Source of the DNA: Halictus rubicundus
Lineage: Eukaryota > Arthropoda > Insecta > Hymenoptera > Halictidae
Assembly: GCF_050948215.1 (NCBI RefSeq)
Contig: NW_027488641.1
Coordinates: 62,001-126,000, forward strand
Direction of reading: 5' to 3'
DNA length: 64,000 nucleotides
Shown: positions 52,831-64,000 of the stretch, piece after piece
Position numbering within the stretch: position 1 is the stretch's first letter
How the letters are laid out: each line of letters starts with the position of its first letter
Made by a program: the position numbers and the translations under genes
Notes under the pieces: model-generated
Databases searched by the model: none
What the model saw: only the letters and a program-made list of their open reading frames with translations
What the model was told of the DNA's origin: nothing

Positions 52831-53880
52831 ATAGGATAGGATAGAGGATAGGATAGGATAGAGGATAGGATAGGATAGAGGATAGGATAGGATAGAGGAT
52901 AGGATAGGATAGAGGATAGGATAGAATAGAGGATAGGATAGGATAGGATAGAGGATAGGATAGGATAGAGGATAGGATAGGATAGAGGATAGGATAGGAT
53001 AGAGGATAGGATAGGATAGAGGATAGGATAGGATAGAGGATATGATAGGACAGAAGATAAGATAGCATAGAGGATAGGGTAGGATAGAGGATAGGATAGG
53101 ATAGATAAAATTATGGGAAGGAGGATAGGATATGATAGAGGATATAATACGATAGAGGATAGGATACGATAGAGGGTAGGATATGATTGAAGATAGGATA
53201 GGATAGAGGATAAGATAGGATAGCGGATAAGGTAGGGGATAGGATAGGATAGAGAATAGTATAGGATAGAGGATAGGATAGGGGATTGGATAGGTTAGGA
53301 TAGAGGATAGGATGTGGGATTGGATAGGGTAGAGGATATGATACGATAGAGGATAGGGTAGGATAGGGAATATGATAGGATAGATAATATTATAGGATAG
53401 AGGATAGAATATGATAGAGGATACGATGTTATAGAGGATAGGATAGGATAGAGGATAGGATAGGGGATTGGATAGGATAGAGGATTGGATAGGATGGAGG
53501 ATAGGATAGGATAGAGGATAGGATAGAGGATAGAATAAAGTATATGATAGGGGATTGGATATGATAGAGGATAGGAGACGATAGAGGATAGGATAGGATA
53601 GAGCATAGGATAGGATAGAGGATAGGATAGGATAGAGGATAGGATAGGGTAGGGGATAGGATAGGATAGGATAGAGGATAGGATAGGATAGAGGATAGGA
53701 TAGGATAGAGTATAGGATAGGATAGAGGATAGGATAGAGGATAGGATAGGATAGAGGATAGGATAGAGGATAGGATAGGACAGAGGATAGGATAGGATGG
53801 AGGATAGGATAGGATATAGGATAGGATAGAGAATAGGATAGGGTAGAGGATAGGATAGGATAGAGGATAGGATAAGATAG
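50557..53880 (+). repeat. 3.3-kb duplicated segment, left copy
   Basis: This matches 56343-59620 at offsets of 5,786-5,808 and then 5,740 bp. The 17- and 68-bp changes are one and four monomers. Anchors: 50817/56608, 51333/57141, 52136/57944, 52728/58536, 53104/58844 and 53281/59021. Confidence 0.75.
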
Positions 53881-56342
53881 AGGATAGCATAGGATAGAGG
53901 ATAGGATAGGATAGAGGATAGGATAGGATAGAGGATAGGATAGGATAGAGGATAGGATAGGGGATTTGATAGGATAGAGGATAGGATAGGATAGAAGATA
54001 GGATAGGATAGAGGATACGATAGGATAGAGGATAGGATAGGATAGAGGATTGGATAGGATACAGGAAAGGATAGACTTGAGGATAGATGATAGGACAGGA
54101 TAGAGGATTGGGTATGATACAGGATAGGATAGGATAGAGGATAGTATAGGGGATTTGATAGGATAGAGGATAGGATAGGATAGAAGATAGGATAGGATAG
54201 AGGATACGATAGGATAGAGGATAGGATAGGGGATTTGATAGGATAGATGATAGGGTAGGATAGAAGATAGGATAGGATAGAGGATAGGATAGAGGATAGG
54301 ATAGAGGATAGGATAGAGGATTCGAAAGGATAGAGGATATTATAGGATACACGATAGGTTAGGATAGAGGATTCGATAGGATAGAGGATAGGATAGGATA
54401 GAGGATAGGATAGGATAGAGGATAGGATAGGATAGAGGATAGGATACGATAGAGGATAGGATAGGATAGAGGATAGGATAGGATAGGATAGAGGATAGGA
54501 TAGGTTAGAAGTTAGGATTAGATAGAGGATAGGATAGAGGATTGGATAGGATAGAGTATTGGATAGAATAGAGGATCGGATAGAGGATTGGATGGGATAG
54601 AGGAATGCATACGATAGAGGATAGAATAGGATAGAGTATAGGATAGGGGATTGGATAGAACAGAGGATAGGATAGGATGGAGGATAGGATAGGATATTGG
54701 ATTTGATAGAGAAAAGGATAGGGTAGAGGATGGGATAGGATGGAGGATAGGATAGAGGATAGGATAGGATAGAGGATAGGATATTATAGAGTATAGGATA
54801 GGATAGAGGGAAGGATAGGATTGAGGATAGGATAGGATAGAGGATAGGATAGGATAGATGATATTATAGGATAGAGGGTAGGATAGGATAGAGGATACGA
54901 TAATATACACGATAGGATAGGATTGAGGATCGGATACGATAGAGGATAGTATAGGGGATTGGATAGGATAGAGGATAGGATAGGATAGAGGATAGGATAG
55001 GATAGAGGATAGGATAGGATAGAGGATAGGATAGGATAGGATAGAGGATAGGATTAGATAGAGGATAGGATAGAGGATTGGATAGGATAGAGTATTGGAT
55101 CGAATAGAGGATCGGATAGAGGATTGGATGGGATAGAGGATTGCATACGATAGAGGATAGAATAGGATAGAGTATAGGATAGGATAGAGGATAGGATAGG
55201 ATAGAGGATAGGATAGAGGATAGGATATTATAGAGGATGGGATAGAGGATAGGATAGAGGATAGGATAGGATAGAGGATAGGATAGAATAGAGGATAGGA
55301 TAGAGGATTGGATGGGGTAGAGGATAGGATAGGATAGAGGATAGGATAGGGGATTGCATAGGATAGAGGATAGGAGAGGATAGAGGATAGGATAGGATAG
55401 AGGATACGATATTATAGAGGATAGGATAGGATGGAGGATAGGATAGAGGATTCGAAAGGATAGAGGATATTATAGGATACACGATAGGTTAGGATAGAGG
55501 ATTCGATAGGATAGAGGATAGGATAGGATAGAGGATAGGATAGGATAGAGGATAGGATAGGATAGAGGATAGGATAGGATAGAGGATAGGATACGATAGA
55601 GGATAGGATAGGATAGAGGATAGGATAGGATAGGATAGAGGATAGGATAGGTTAGAAGATAGGATTAGATAGAGGATAGGATAGAGGATTGGATAGGATA
55701 GAGTATTGGATAGAATAGAGGATCGGATAGAGGATTGGATGGGATAGAGGAATGCATACGATAGAGGATAGAATAGGATAGAGTATAGGATAGGGGATTG
55801 GATAGGACAGAGGATAGGATAGGATGGAGGATAGGATAGGATATTGGATTTGATAGAGAAAAGGATAGGGTAGAGGATAGGATAGGATGGAGGATAGGAT
55901 AGAGGATAGGATAGGATAGAGGATAGGATATTATAGAGTATAGGATAGGATAGAGGGAAGGATAGGATTGAGGATAGGATAGGATAGAGGATAGGATAGG
56001 ATAGATGATATTATAGGATAGAGGGTAGGATAGGATAGAGGATACGATAATATACACGATAGGATAGGATTGAGGATCGGATACGATAGAGGATAGTATA
56101 GGGGATTGGATAGGATAGAGGATAGGATAGGATAGAGGATAGGATAGGATAGAGGATAGGATAGGATAGAGGATAGGATAGGATAGACGATAGGATAGAG
56201 GATAGGATAGAGGATAGGATAGGATAGAGGATAGGATAAGATAGAGGATAGGATAGGATAGAGGATAGGATAGGATAGAGGATAGGATAGGATAGAGGAT
56301 TGGATAGGATAGAGGATAGGATAGGATGGAGGATAGGATAGG
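53881..56342 (+). repeat. Satellite with a ~1.15-kb-offset duplication between the 3.3-kb copies
   Basis: The cassette starting near 54518 recurs at 55665 (offset 1,147) and matches 46069. The cassette at 55228-55482 matches 45666-45920. TACACG markers are at 54348 and 55478. No gene is seen. Confidence 0.75.
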
Positions 56343-59300
56343 ATTGAGGATAGGATAGGTTTGAGGATAGGTTAGGATAGAGGATAGGATAGGATAGGAT
56401 AGATGATATTCTAGGATAGAGGGTAGGATAGGATAGAGGACACGATAGAATTGAGGATCGGATACGATAGAGGATAGGATGGGGGATTGGATAGGATAGA
56501 GGATAGGATAGGATAGAGGATAGGATAGGATGGAGGATAGGATAAAATAGGGGATAGGATAGGATAGAGGATACGATAGAGGATTGGATAGGATAGAGGA
56601 TAGGATAGGGGCTAGTGGATACGTCAGGCCAGAGGATAGGATAGGATAGAGAATAGGATATAGGATAGGATACAGGATAAGATAGGATACAGGATAGGAT
56701 AGGATACAGGATACGATATTATAGATTATAGGATAGGATAGAGGATAGGATTAGATAGAGGATAGGATAGAGTATAGGATAGGATAGAGTATTGGATAGA
56801 ATAGAGGATAGGATATTGGATTGGATGGGATAGAGGATTGCATACGATAGAGGATAGAATAGGATAGAGGATAGGATAGGGGATTGGATAGGACAGAGGA
56901 TAGGATAGGATATTGGATAGGATAGAGAATAGGATAGCGTAGAGGATAGGATAGGATGGAGGATAGGATAGTTGATTCGATAGGATAGAGGATAGGAGAG
57001 GATAGAGGATAGGATAGGATAGAGGATGCGATATTATAGGGGATAGGATAGGATAGAGGATAGGATAGGATAGAGGATATGATAGGACAGAAGATAAGAT
57101 AGGATAGAGGATAGGGTAGGATAGAGGATAGGATAGGATAGATAAAATTATGGGAAGGAGGATAGGATATGATAGAGGATATAATACGATAGAGGATAGG
57201 ATACGATAGAGGGTAGGATATGATTGAAGATAGGATAGGATAGAGGATAAGATAGGATAGCGGATAAGGTAGGGGATAGGATAGGATAGAGAATAGTATA
57301 GGATAGAGGATAGGATAGGGGATTGGATAGGATAGGATAGAGGATAGGATGTGGGATTGGATAGGGTAGAGGATATGATACGATAGAGGATAGGGTAGGA
57401 TAGGGAATATGATAGGATAGATAATATTATAGGATAGAGGATAGAATATGATAGAGGATACGATGTTATAGAGGATAGGATAGGATAGAGGATAGGATAG
57501 GGGATTGGATAGGATAGAGGATTGGATAGGATGGAGGATAGGATAGGATAGAGGATAGGATAGAGGATAGAATAAAGTATATGATAGGGGATTGGATATG
57601 ATAGAGGATAGGAGACGATAGAGGATAGGATAGGATAGAGCATAGGATAGGATAGAGGATAGGATAGGATAGAGGATAGGATAGGATAGGGGATAGGATA
57701 GGATAGGATAGAGGATAGGATAGGATAGAGGATAGGATAGGATAGAGTATAGGATAGGATAGAGGATAGGATAGAGGATAGGATAGGATAGAGGATAGGA
57801 GAGGATAGAGGATAGGATAGGATAGAGGATGCGATATTATAGGGGATAGGATAGGATAGAGGATAGGATAGGATAGAGGATATGATAGGACAGAAGATAA
57901 GATATGATAGAGGATAGGGTAGGATAGAGGATAGGATAGGATAGATAAAATTATGGGAAGGAGGATAGGATATGATAGAGGATATAATACGATAGAGGAT
58001 AGGATACGATAAAGGGTAGGATATGATTGAAGATAGGATAGGATAGAGGATAAGATAGGATAGCGGATAAGGTAGGGGATAGGATAGGATAGAGAATAGT
58101 ATAGGATAGAGGATAGGATAGGGGATTGGATAGGATAGAGGATTGGATAGGATGGAGGATAGGATAGGATAGAGGATTGGATAGAGGATAGAATAAAGTA
58201 TATGATAGGGGATTGGATATGATAGAGGATAGGAGACGATAGAGGATAGGATAGGATAGAGCATAGGATAGGATAGAGGATAGGATAGGATAGAGGATAG
58301 GATAGGATAGGGGATAGGATAGGATAGGATAGAGGATAGGATAGGATAGAGGATAGGATAGGATAGAGTATAGGATAGGATAGAGGATAGGATAGAGGAT
58401 AGGATAGGATAGAGGATAGGATAGAGGATAGGATAGGACAGAGGATAGGATAGGATGGAGGATAGGATAGGATATAGGATAGGATAGAGAATAGGATAGG
58501 GTAGAGGATAGGATAGGATAGAGGATAGGATAGGGGATTCGATAGGATAGAGCATAGGAGAGGATAGAAGATAGGATAGGATAGAGGATACGATATTATA
58601 GAGGATAGGATACGGGATTGGATAGGATAGAGGATAGGATAGGATAGGATAGAGGATAGGATAGGATAGAGGATAGGATAGGATAGAGGATAGGATAGGA
58701 TAGAGGATAGGATAGGATAGGATAGAGGATAGGATAGGATAGAGGATAGGATAGGATAGAGGATAGGATAGGATAGAGGATATGATAGGACAGAAGATAA
58801 GATAGGATAGAGGATAGGGTAGGATAGAGGATAGGATAGGATAGATAAAATTATGGGAAGGAGGATAGGATATGATAGAGGATATAATACGATAGAGGAT
58901 AGGATACGATAGAGGGTAGGATATGATTGAAGATAGGATAGGATAGAGGATAAGATAGGATAGCGGATAAGGTAGGGGATAGGATAGGATAGAGAATAGT
59001 ATAGGATAGAGGATAGGATAGGGGATTGGATAGGTTAGGATAGAGGATAGGATGTGGGATTTGAAAGGGTAGAGGATATGATACGATAGAGGATAGGGTA
59101 GGATAGGGAATATGATAGGATAGATAATATTATAGGATAGAGGATAGAATATGATAGAGGATACGATGTTATAGAGGATAGGATAGGATAGAGGATAGGA
59201 TAGGGGATTGGATAGGATAGAGGATTGGATAGGATGGAGGATAGGATAGGATAGAGGATAGGATAGAGGATAGAATAAAGTATATGATAGGGGATTGGAT

Positions 59301-59620
59301 ATGATAGAGGATAGGAGACGATAGAGGATAGGATAGGATAGAGCATAGGATAGGATAGAGGATAGGATAGGATAGAGGATAGGATAGGATAGGGGATAGG
59401 ATAGGATAGGATAGAGGATAGGATAGGATAGAGGATAGGATAGGATAGAGTATAGGATAGGATAGAGGATAGGATAGAGGATAGGATAGGATAGAGGATA
59501 GGATAGAGGATAGGATAGGACAGAGGATAGGATAGGATGGAGGATAGGATAGGATATAGGATAGGATAGAGAATAGGATAGGGTAGAGGATAGGATAGGA
59601 TAGAGGATAGGATAAGATAG
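56343..59620 (+). repeat. 3.3-kb duplicated segment, right copy
   Basis: Second copy of 50557-53880, with markers at 57141, 57944 and 58844. Compared with the left copy it has one extra monomer near 56.68 kb and lacks four monomers between about 57.95 and 58.84 kb. It ends where a single-base difference and then unrelated order begin (about 59625). Confidence 0.75.
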
Positions 59621-62600
59621 AGGATAGGATAGGATAGAGGATAGGATAGGATAGAGGATAGGATAGGATAGAGGATTGGATAGGATAGAGGATAGGATAG
59701 GATGGAGGATAGGATAGGATAGAGGATAGGATAGGATAGACGATAGGATAGAGTATAGAATAGGATAAAGAATAGGATAGGATAGAGGATAGGATAGGAT
59801 AGAGGATAGGATAGGATAGAGGATAGGATAGGATAGAGGATAGGATAGGATAGAGGATAGGATAGGATAGCGGATAGGATAGGATAGAGGATAGGATAGG
59901 ATAGAGGATAGGATAGGACAGAGGATACGATAGGATAGATGAAAGGATAGAGGATATGATAGGATAGAGGATAGGACAGGGGATTGGATAGGATAGAGGA
60001 TAGGATAGGATAGAGGATAGGATCGGATAGAGGATAGGATAGGATAGAGGATAGGATCGGATAGAGGACAGGATAGGTGATTGGATAGGATAGAGGATAG
60101 GATCGGATAGAGGATAGGATAGGTGATTGGATAGGATAGAGGATAGGATAAGATAGAGGATAGGATAGGATAGAGGATAGGATAGGATTGAGGATAGGAT
60201 AGGATAGAGGATAGGATAGGATAGAGGATATGATAGGAAAGAGTATAGAATAGGATAGAGGATAGGATAGTATAGAGGATAGGATAGGATTGAGGATAGG
60301 ATAGGATAGTGGATATGATAGGATAGAGGATAGGATAGGATAGAGGATAGGATAGGATAGCGGATAGGATAGGATAGAGGATAGTATAGGATAGACGATA
60401 GGATAGAGTATAGAATTGGATAAAGGATAGGATAGGATAGAGGATAGGTTAGGATAGAGGACAGGATAGGATTGAGGATAGGATAGGATAGAGGATAGGA
60501 TAGGATAGAGGATATGATAGGAAAGAGTATAGAATAGGATAGAGGATAGGATAGTATAGAGGATAGGATAGGATTGAGGATAGGATAGGATAGATGATAA
60601 GATAGGATAGAGGATCGGATAGGGGATTGGATAGAGAATACGATAGGATAGAGGATAGGATAGGATAGAGGATACGATAGGATAGAGGATACGATAGGAT
60701 AGAGGATAGGATAGGATAGGGGATATTATAGGATAGAGGATAGGATAGGATAGCGGATAGGATAGGATAGAGGAAAGGATAGAGGATAGGATAGTGGATA
60801 GGATAGAGGATAGGATAGAGGATATTATAGGATACACGATAGGTTAGGATAGAGGATTCGATGGGATAGAGGATAGGATAGTATAGAGGATAGGATAGGA
60901 TAGAGGATAGAATAGGATAGAGGATAGGATAGGATAGAGGATAGGATAGGATAGAGGATAGGATAGGATAGAGGATAGGATAGGATAGAGGATAGGATAG
61001 GATAGCGGATAGGATAGGATAGAGGATAGGATAGGATAGAGGATAGAATAGGATAGAGGATACGATAGGATAGAGGACAGGATAAAGGATAGGATAGGAT
61101 AGAGGATAGGATAGGATAGAGGATAGGATAGGATAGAGGATAGGATAGGACAGAGGATACGATAGGATAGAGGATAGGATAGGATAGAGGATAGGATAGG
61201 ATAGAGTATAGAATAGGATAGATGATAGGATAGGATAGAGGATAGGATAGGATTGAGGATAGGATAGGATAGATGATAAGATAAGATAGAGCATCGGATA
61301 GGGGATTGGATAGAGAATAGGATAGGATAGAGGATAGGATAAGATAGAGGATAGGATAGGATAGAGGATAGGATAGGATAGGGGATATTATAGGATAGAG
61401 GATAGGATAGGATAGCGGATAGGATAGCGGATGGGATAGCGGACAGGATAGGATAGAGGATAGGATAGGATAGAGGATTGGATAGAATACAGGATTGCAT
61501 TGAGGATAGGATAGGATAGAGGATAGGATAGAGGATTCGATAGGATAGAGGATTCGATAGGATAGAGGATATTATAGGATACACGATAGGTTAGGATAGA
61601 GGATTCGATAGGATAGAGGATATTATAGGATACACGATAGGTTAGGATAGAGGATTCGATAGGATAGAGGGCAGGATAGGATATAGGATAAGATAGGATA
61701 GAGGATAGGATCGGATAGATGATAGGTTAGGTGATTGGATAGGATAGAGGATAGGATAGGATAGAGGATAGGATATAATAGAGGATAGGATCCGATAGAG
61801 GATAGGATAGGGGATTCGTTGGATAGAGGATAGGATAGGATAGCGGATAGGATAGGATAGAGTATAGAATAGGATAAAGGATAGGATAGGATAGAGGATA
61901 GGATAGGTGATTGGATAGGATAGATGATAGGATCGGATAGAATATACCATAGGTGATTGGATAGGATAGAGGATAGGATAAGATAGAGGATAGGATAGGA
62001 TAGAGGATAGGATATTATAGAGTATAGGAACCGATAGAGGATAGGATAGGGGATTCGTTGGATAGAGGATAGGATAGGATAGAGGATAGGATAGGATAGC
62101 GGATAGGATAGGATAGAGTATAGAATTGGATAAAGGATAGGATAGGATAGACGATAGGATAGGATAGAGGATAGGATAGGATTGAGGATAGGATAGGATA
62201 GAGGATAGGATAGGATAAAGGATAGGATAGGATAGAGGATAGGATAGGATAGGGGATTGGATAGGATAGGATAGAGGATAGGATGTGGAATTGGATAGGG
62301 TAGAGGATAGGATACGATAGAGGATAGGGTAGGATAGGGAGTAGGATAGGATAGATAATATTATAGGATAGAGGATAGAATATGATAGAGGATACGATAT
62401 TATAGAGGATAGGATAGGATAGAGGATAGGATAGGGGATTGGATAGGATAGAGGATTGGATAGGATGGAGGGTAGGATAGGATAGAGGATAGGATAGAGG
62501 ATAGAATAAAGTATATGATAGGGGATTGGATAGGATAGAGTATAGAATAGGATAGAGGATAGGATAGGATAGAGGATAGGATAGGATTGAGGATAGGATA

Positions 62601-64000
62601 GGATTGAGGATAGGATAGGATAGATGATAAGACAGGATAGAGGATCGGATAGGGGATTGGATAGAGAATAGGATAGGATAGAGGATAGGATAGGATAGAG
62701 GATAGGATAGGATAGAGGATAGGATAGGATAGAAGATAGGATAGGTGAGAGGATAGGATAGGATAGAGGATAGGATAGGATAGGATAGAGGATAGGATAG
62801 GATAGAGTATAGAATAGGATAGAGGATAGGATAGGATAGAGGATAGGATAGGATTGAGGATAGGATAGGATTGAGGATAGGATAGGATAGATGATAAGAC
62901 AGGATAGAGGATCGGATAGGGGATTGGATAGAGAATAGGATAGGATAGAGGATAGGATAGGATAGAGGATAGGATAGGATAGAGGATAGGATAGGATAGA
63001 AGATAGGATAGGAGAGAGGATAGGATAGGATAGAGGATAGGATAGGATAGAGGATAGGATAGGATAGAGTATAGAATAGGATAGAGGATAGGATAGGATA
63101 GAGGATAGGATAGGATTGAGGATAGGATAGGATAGATGATAAGATTGGATAGAGCATCGGATAGGGGATTGGATAGAGAATAGGATAGGATAGAGGATAG
63201 GATAAGATAGAGGATATGATAGGATAGATGATAGGATAGAGGATAGGATAGAGGATTCGATAGGATAGAGGATTCGATAGGATAGAGGATATTATAGGAT
63301 ACACGATAGGTTAGGATAGAGGATTCGATAGGATAGAGGGCAGGATAGGATAGAGGATAGGACAGGGGATTGGATAGGATAGAGGATAGGATAGGATAGA
63401 GGATAGGATCGGATAGAGGATAGGATAGGATAGAGGATAGGATCGGATAGAGGACAGGATAGGTGATTGGATAGGATAGAGGATAGGATCGGATAGAGGA
63501 TAGGATAGGTGATTGGATAGGATAGAGGATAGGATAGAGGGTAGGATAGAGGATAGGATAGAGGATTCGATAGGATAGAGGATATTATAGGATACACGAT
63601 AGGTTAGGATAGAGAATTCGATAGGATAGAGGATAGGATAGGATAGAGAATAGGATAGGATAGAGGATAGGATACGATAGAGGATAGGATAGGATAGAGG
63701 ATAGGATAGGATAGAGGATAGGATAGGATAGAGCATAGGATAGAGGATAGGATAGCATAGAGGATAGGATAGGATAGAGGATAGGATAGGATAGAGGATA
63801 GGATATAATAGAGGATAGGATCGAACAGAGGATAGGATAGGGGTTTGGATTGGATAGAGGATAGGATAGGATAGAGGATAGGATAGGATAGAGGATAGGA
63901 TAGGATAGAGGATAGGATAGGATAGACGATAGGATAGGATAGAGGATAGGATAGGATAGAGGATAGGATAGGATAGAGGATAGGATAGGATAGAGGATAG
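59621..64000 (+). repeat. Satellite with first-family cassettes to the window end
   Basis: The array returns to the cassette family seen at 1-46 kb. TACACG markers are at 60833, 61580, 61631, 63300 and 63593. The 61580/61631 pair is 51 bp apart, a direct duplication of three monomer lengths. A patch near 62.27-62.53 kb resembles the 47.1-47.4 kb cassettes (GATGTGGAATTGG). No gene is seen and the array runs off the end. Confidence 0.75.

Larger units (their letters stand above)
32028..64000 (+). repeat. GA(GGATA)n satellite array, right block
   Basis: About 32 kb of the same satellite in the same orientation as the left block, continuing past the window end. It shares variant cassettes with the left block, which supports one array split by the BEL insertion. 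Between 46 and 60 kb the monomers are more diverged and belong largely to a second cassette family. No gene or unique sequence is seen. Confidence 0.95.

Noticed and set aside
649..64000. A functional telomere tract
   Set aside because: The array is heavily mutated, has kilobase-scale higher-order repeats and continues past the window. Only a distant telomere-like resemblance can be supported.

Overview
This looks like arthropod, probably insect, nuclear DNA. The window is almost entirely satellite, interrupted by one intact LTR retrotransposon and opened by the 3' end of a non-LTR retrotransposon. The evidence is an R1-clade-like ORF2 C-terminus with a poly(A) tail, and a BEL/Pao element with a primer-binding site matching animal tRNA-Phe. 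R1-clade elements are typical of arthropods. Hymenoptera is possible but is only a guess. I see no cellular protein-coding gene, tRNA, rRNA or CRISPR array.

Layout. 1-648: 3' end of an R1-like retrotransposon (last ~75 codons of ORF2, 3' UTR, 13-nt A tract) joined directly to satellite. 649-25547: head-to-tail array of a G/A/T-only unit, GA(GGATA)n, most often n=3, giving the 17-mer GAGGATAGGATAGGATA. 25548-32027: complete BEL/Pao element with two 350-bp LTRs that are identical by eye, a tRNA-Phe primer-binding site, one uninterrupted 1728-codon Gag-Pol frame, a purine-rich tract before the 3' LTR, and GATAG on both sides as a target-site duplication. 32028-64000: the same satellite resumes in the same orientation.

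The satellite has higher-order structure. Variant monomers form cassettes that are themselves duplicated. Two copies of a ~4.27-kb dimer fill about 10.56-19.1 kb. A 1,769-bp unit is tandemly duplicated at about 21.9-25.5 kb, against the BEL insertion. A ~1.6-kb duplication lies at about 38.95-41.24 kb. A 2,556-bp unit is tandem at about 47.7-53 kb, and part of it recurs at 56.3-59.6 kb. Two marker cassettes are mutually exclusive: one (about 36 copies) lies at 1.2-46 kb, 54.3-55.5 kb and 60.8-63.6 kb, while the other (8 copies) lies only at 48.8-58.9 kb. Indels between copies are mostly multiples of 17 bp, with some of 12 bp, as unequal exchange within the array would give.

The very long reading frames on the minus strand are a composition artefact: the C/T/A strand has no stop codons, and because 17 is not a multiple of 3 all frames read the same 17-residue peptide. 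On the plus strand each 17-mer has a TAG in all three frames. The only convincing proteins are the BEL/Pao Gag-Pol and the R1-like fragment. No new multi-gene system was found. The most unusual things are the satellite itself (C-free strand, 5-bp step architecture, one change from the TTAGG insect telomere repeat, and an R1-clade element abutting it) and the young, structurally intact BEL element inside it.
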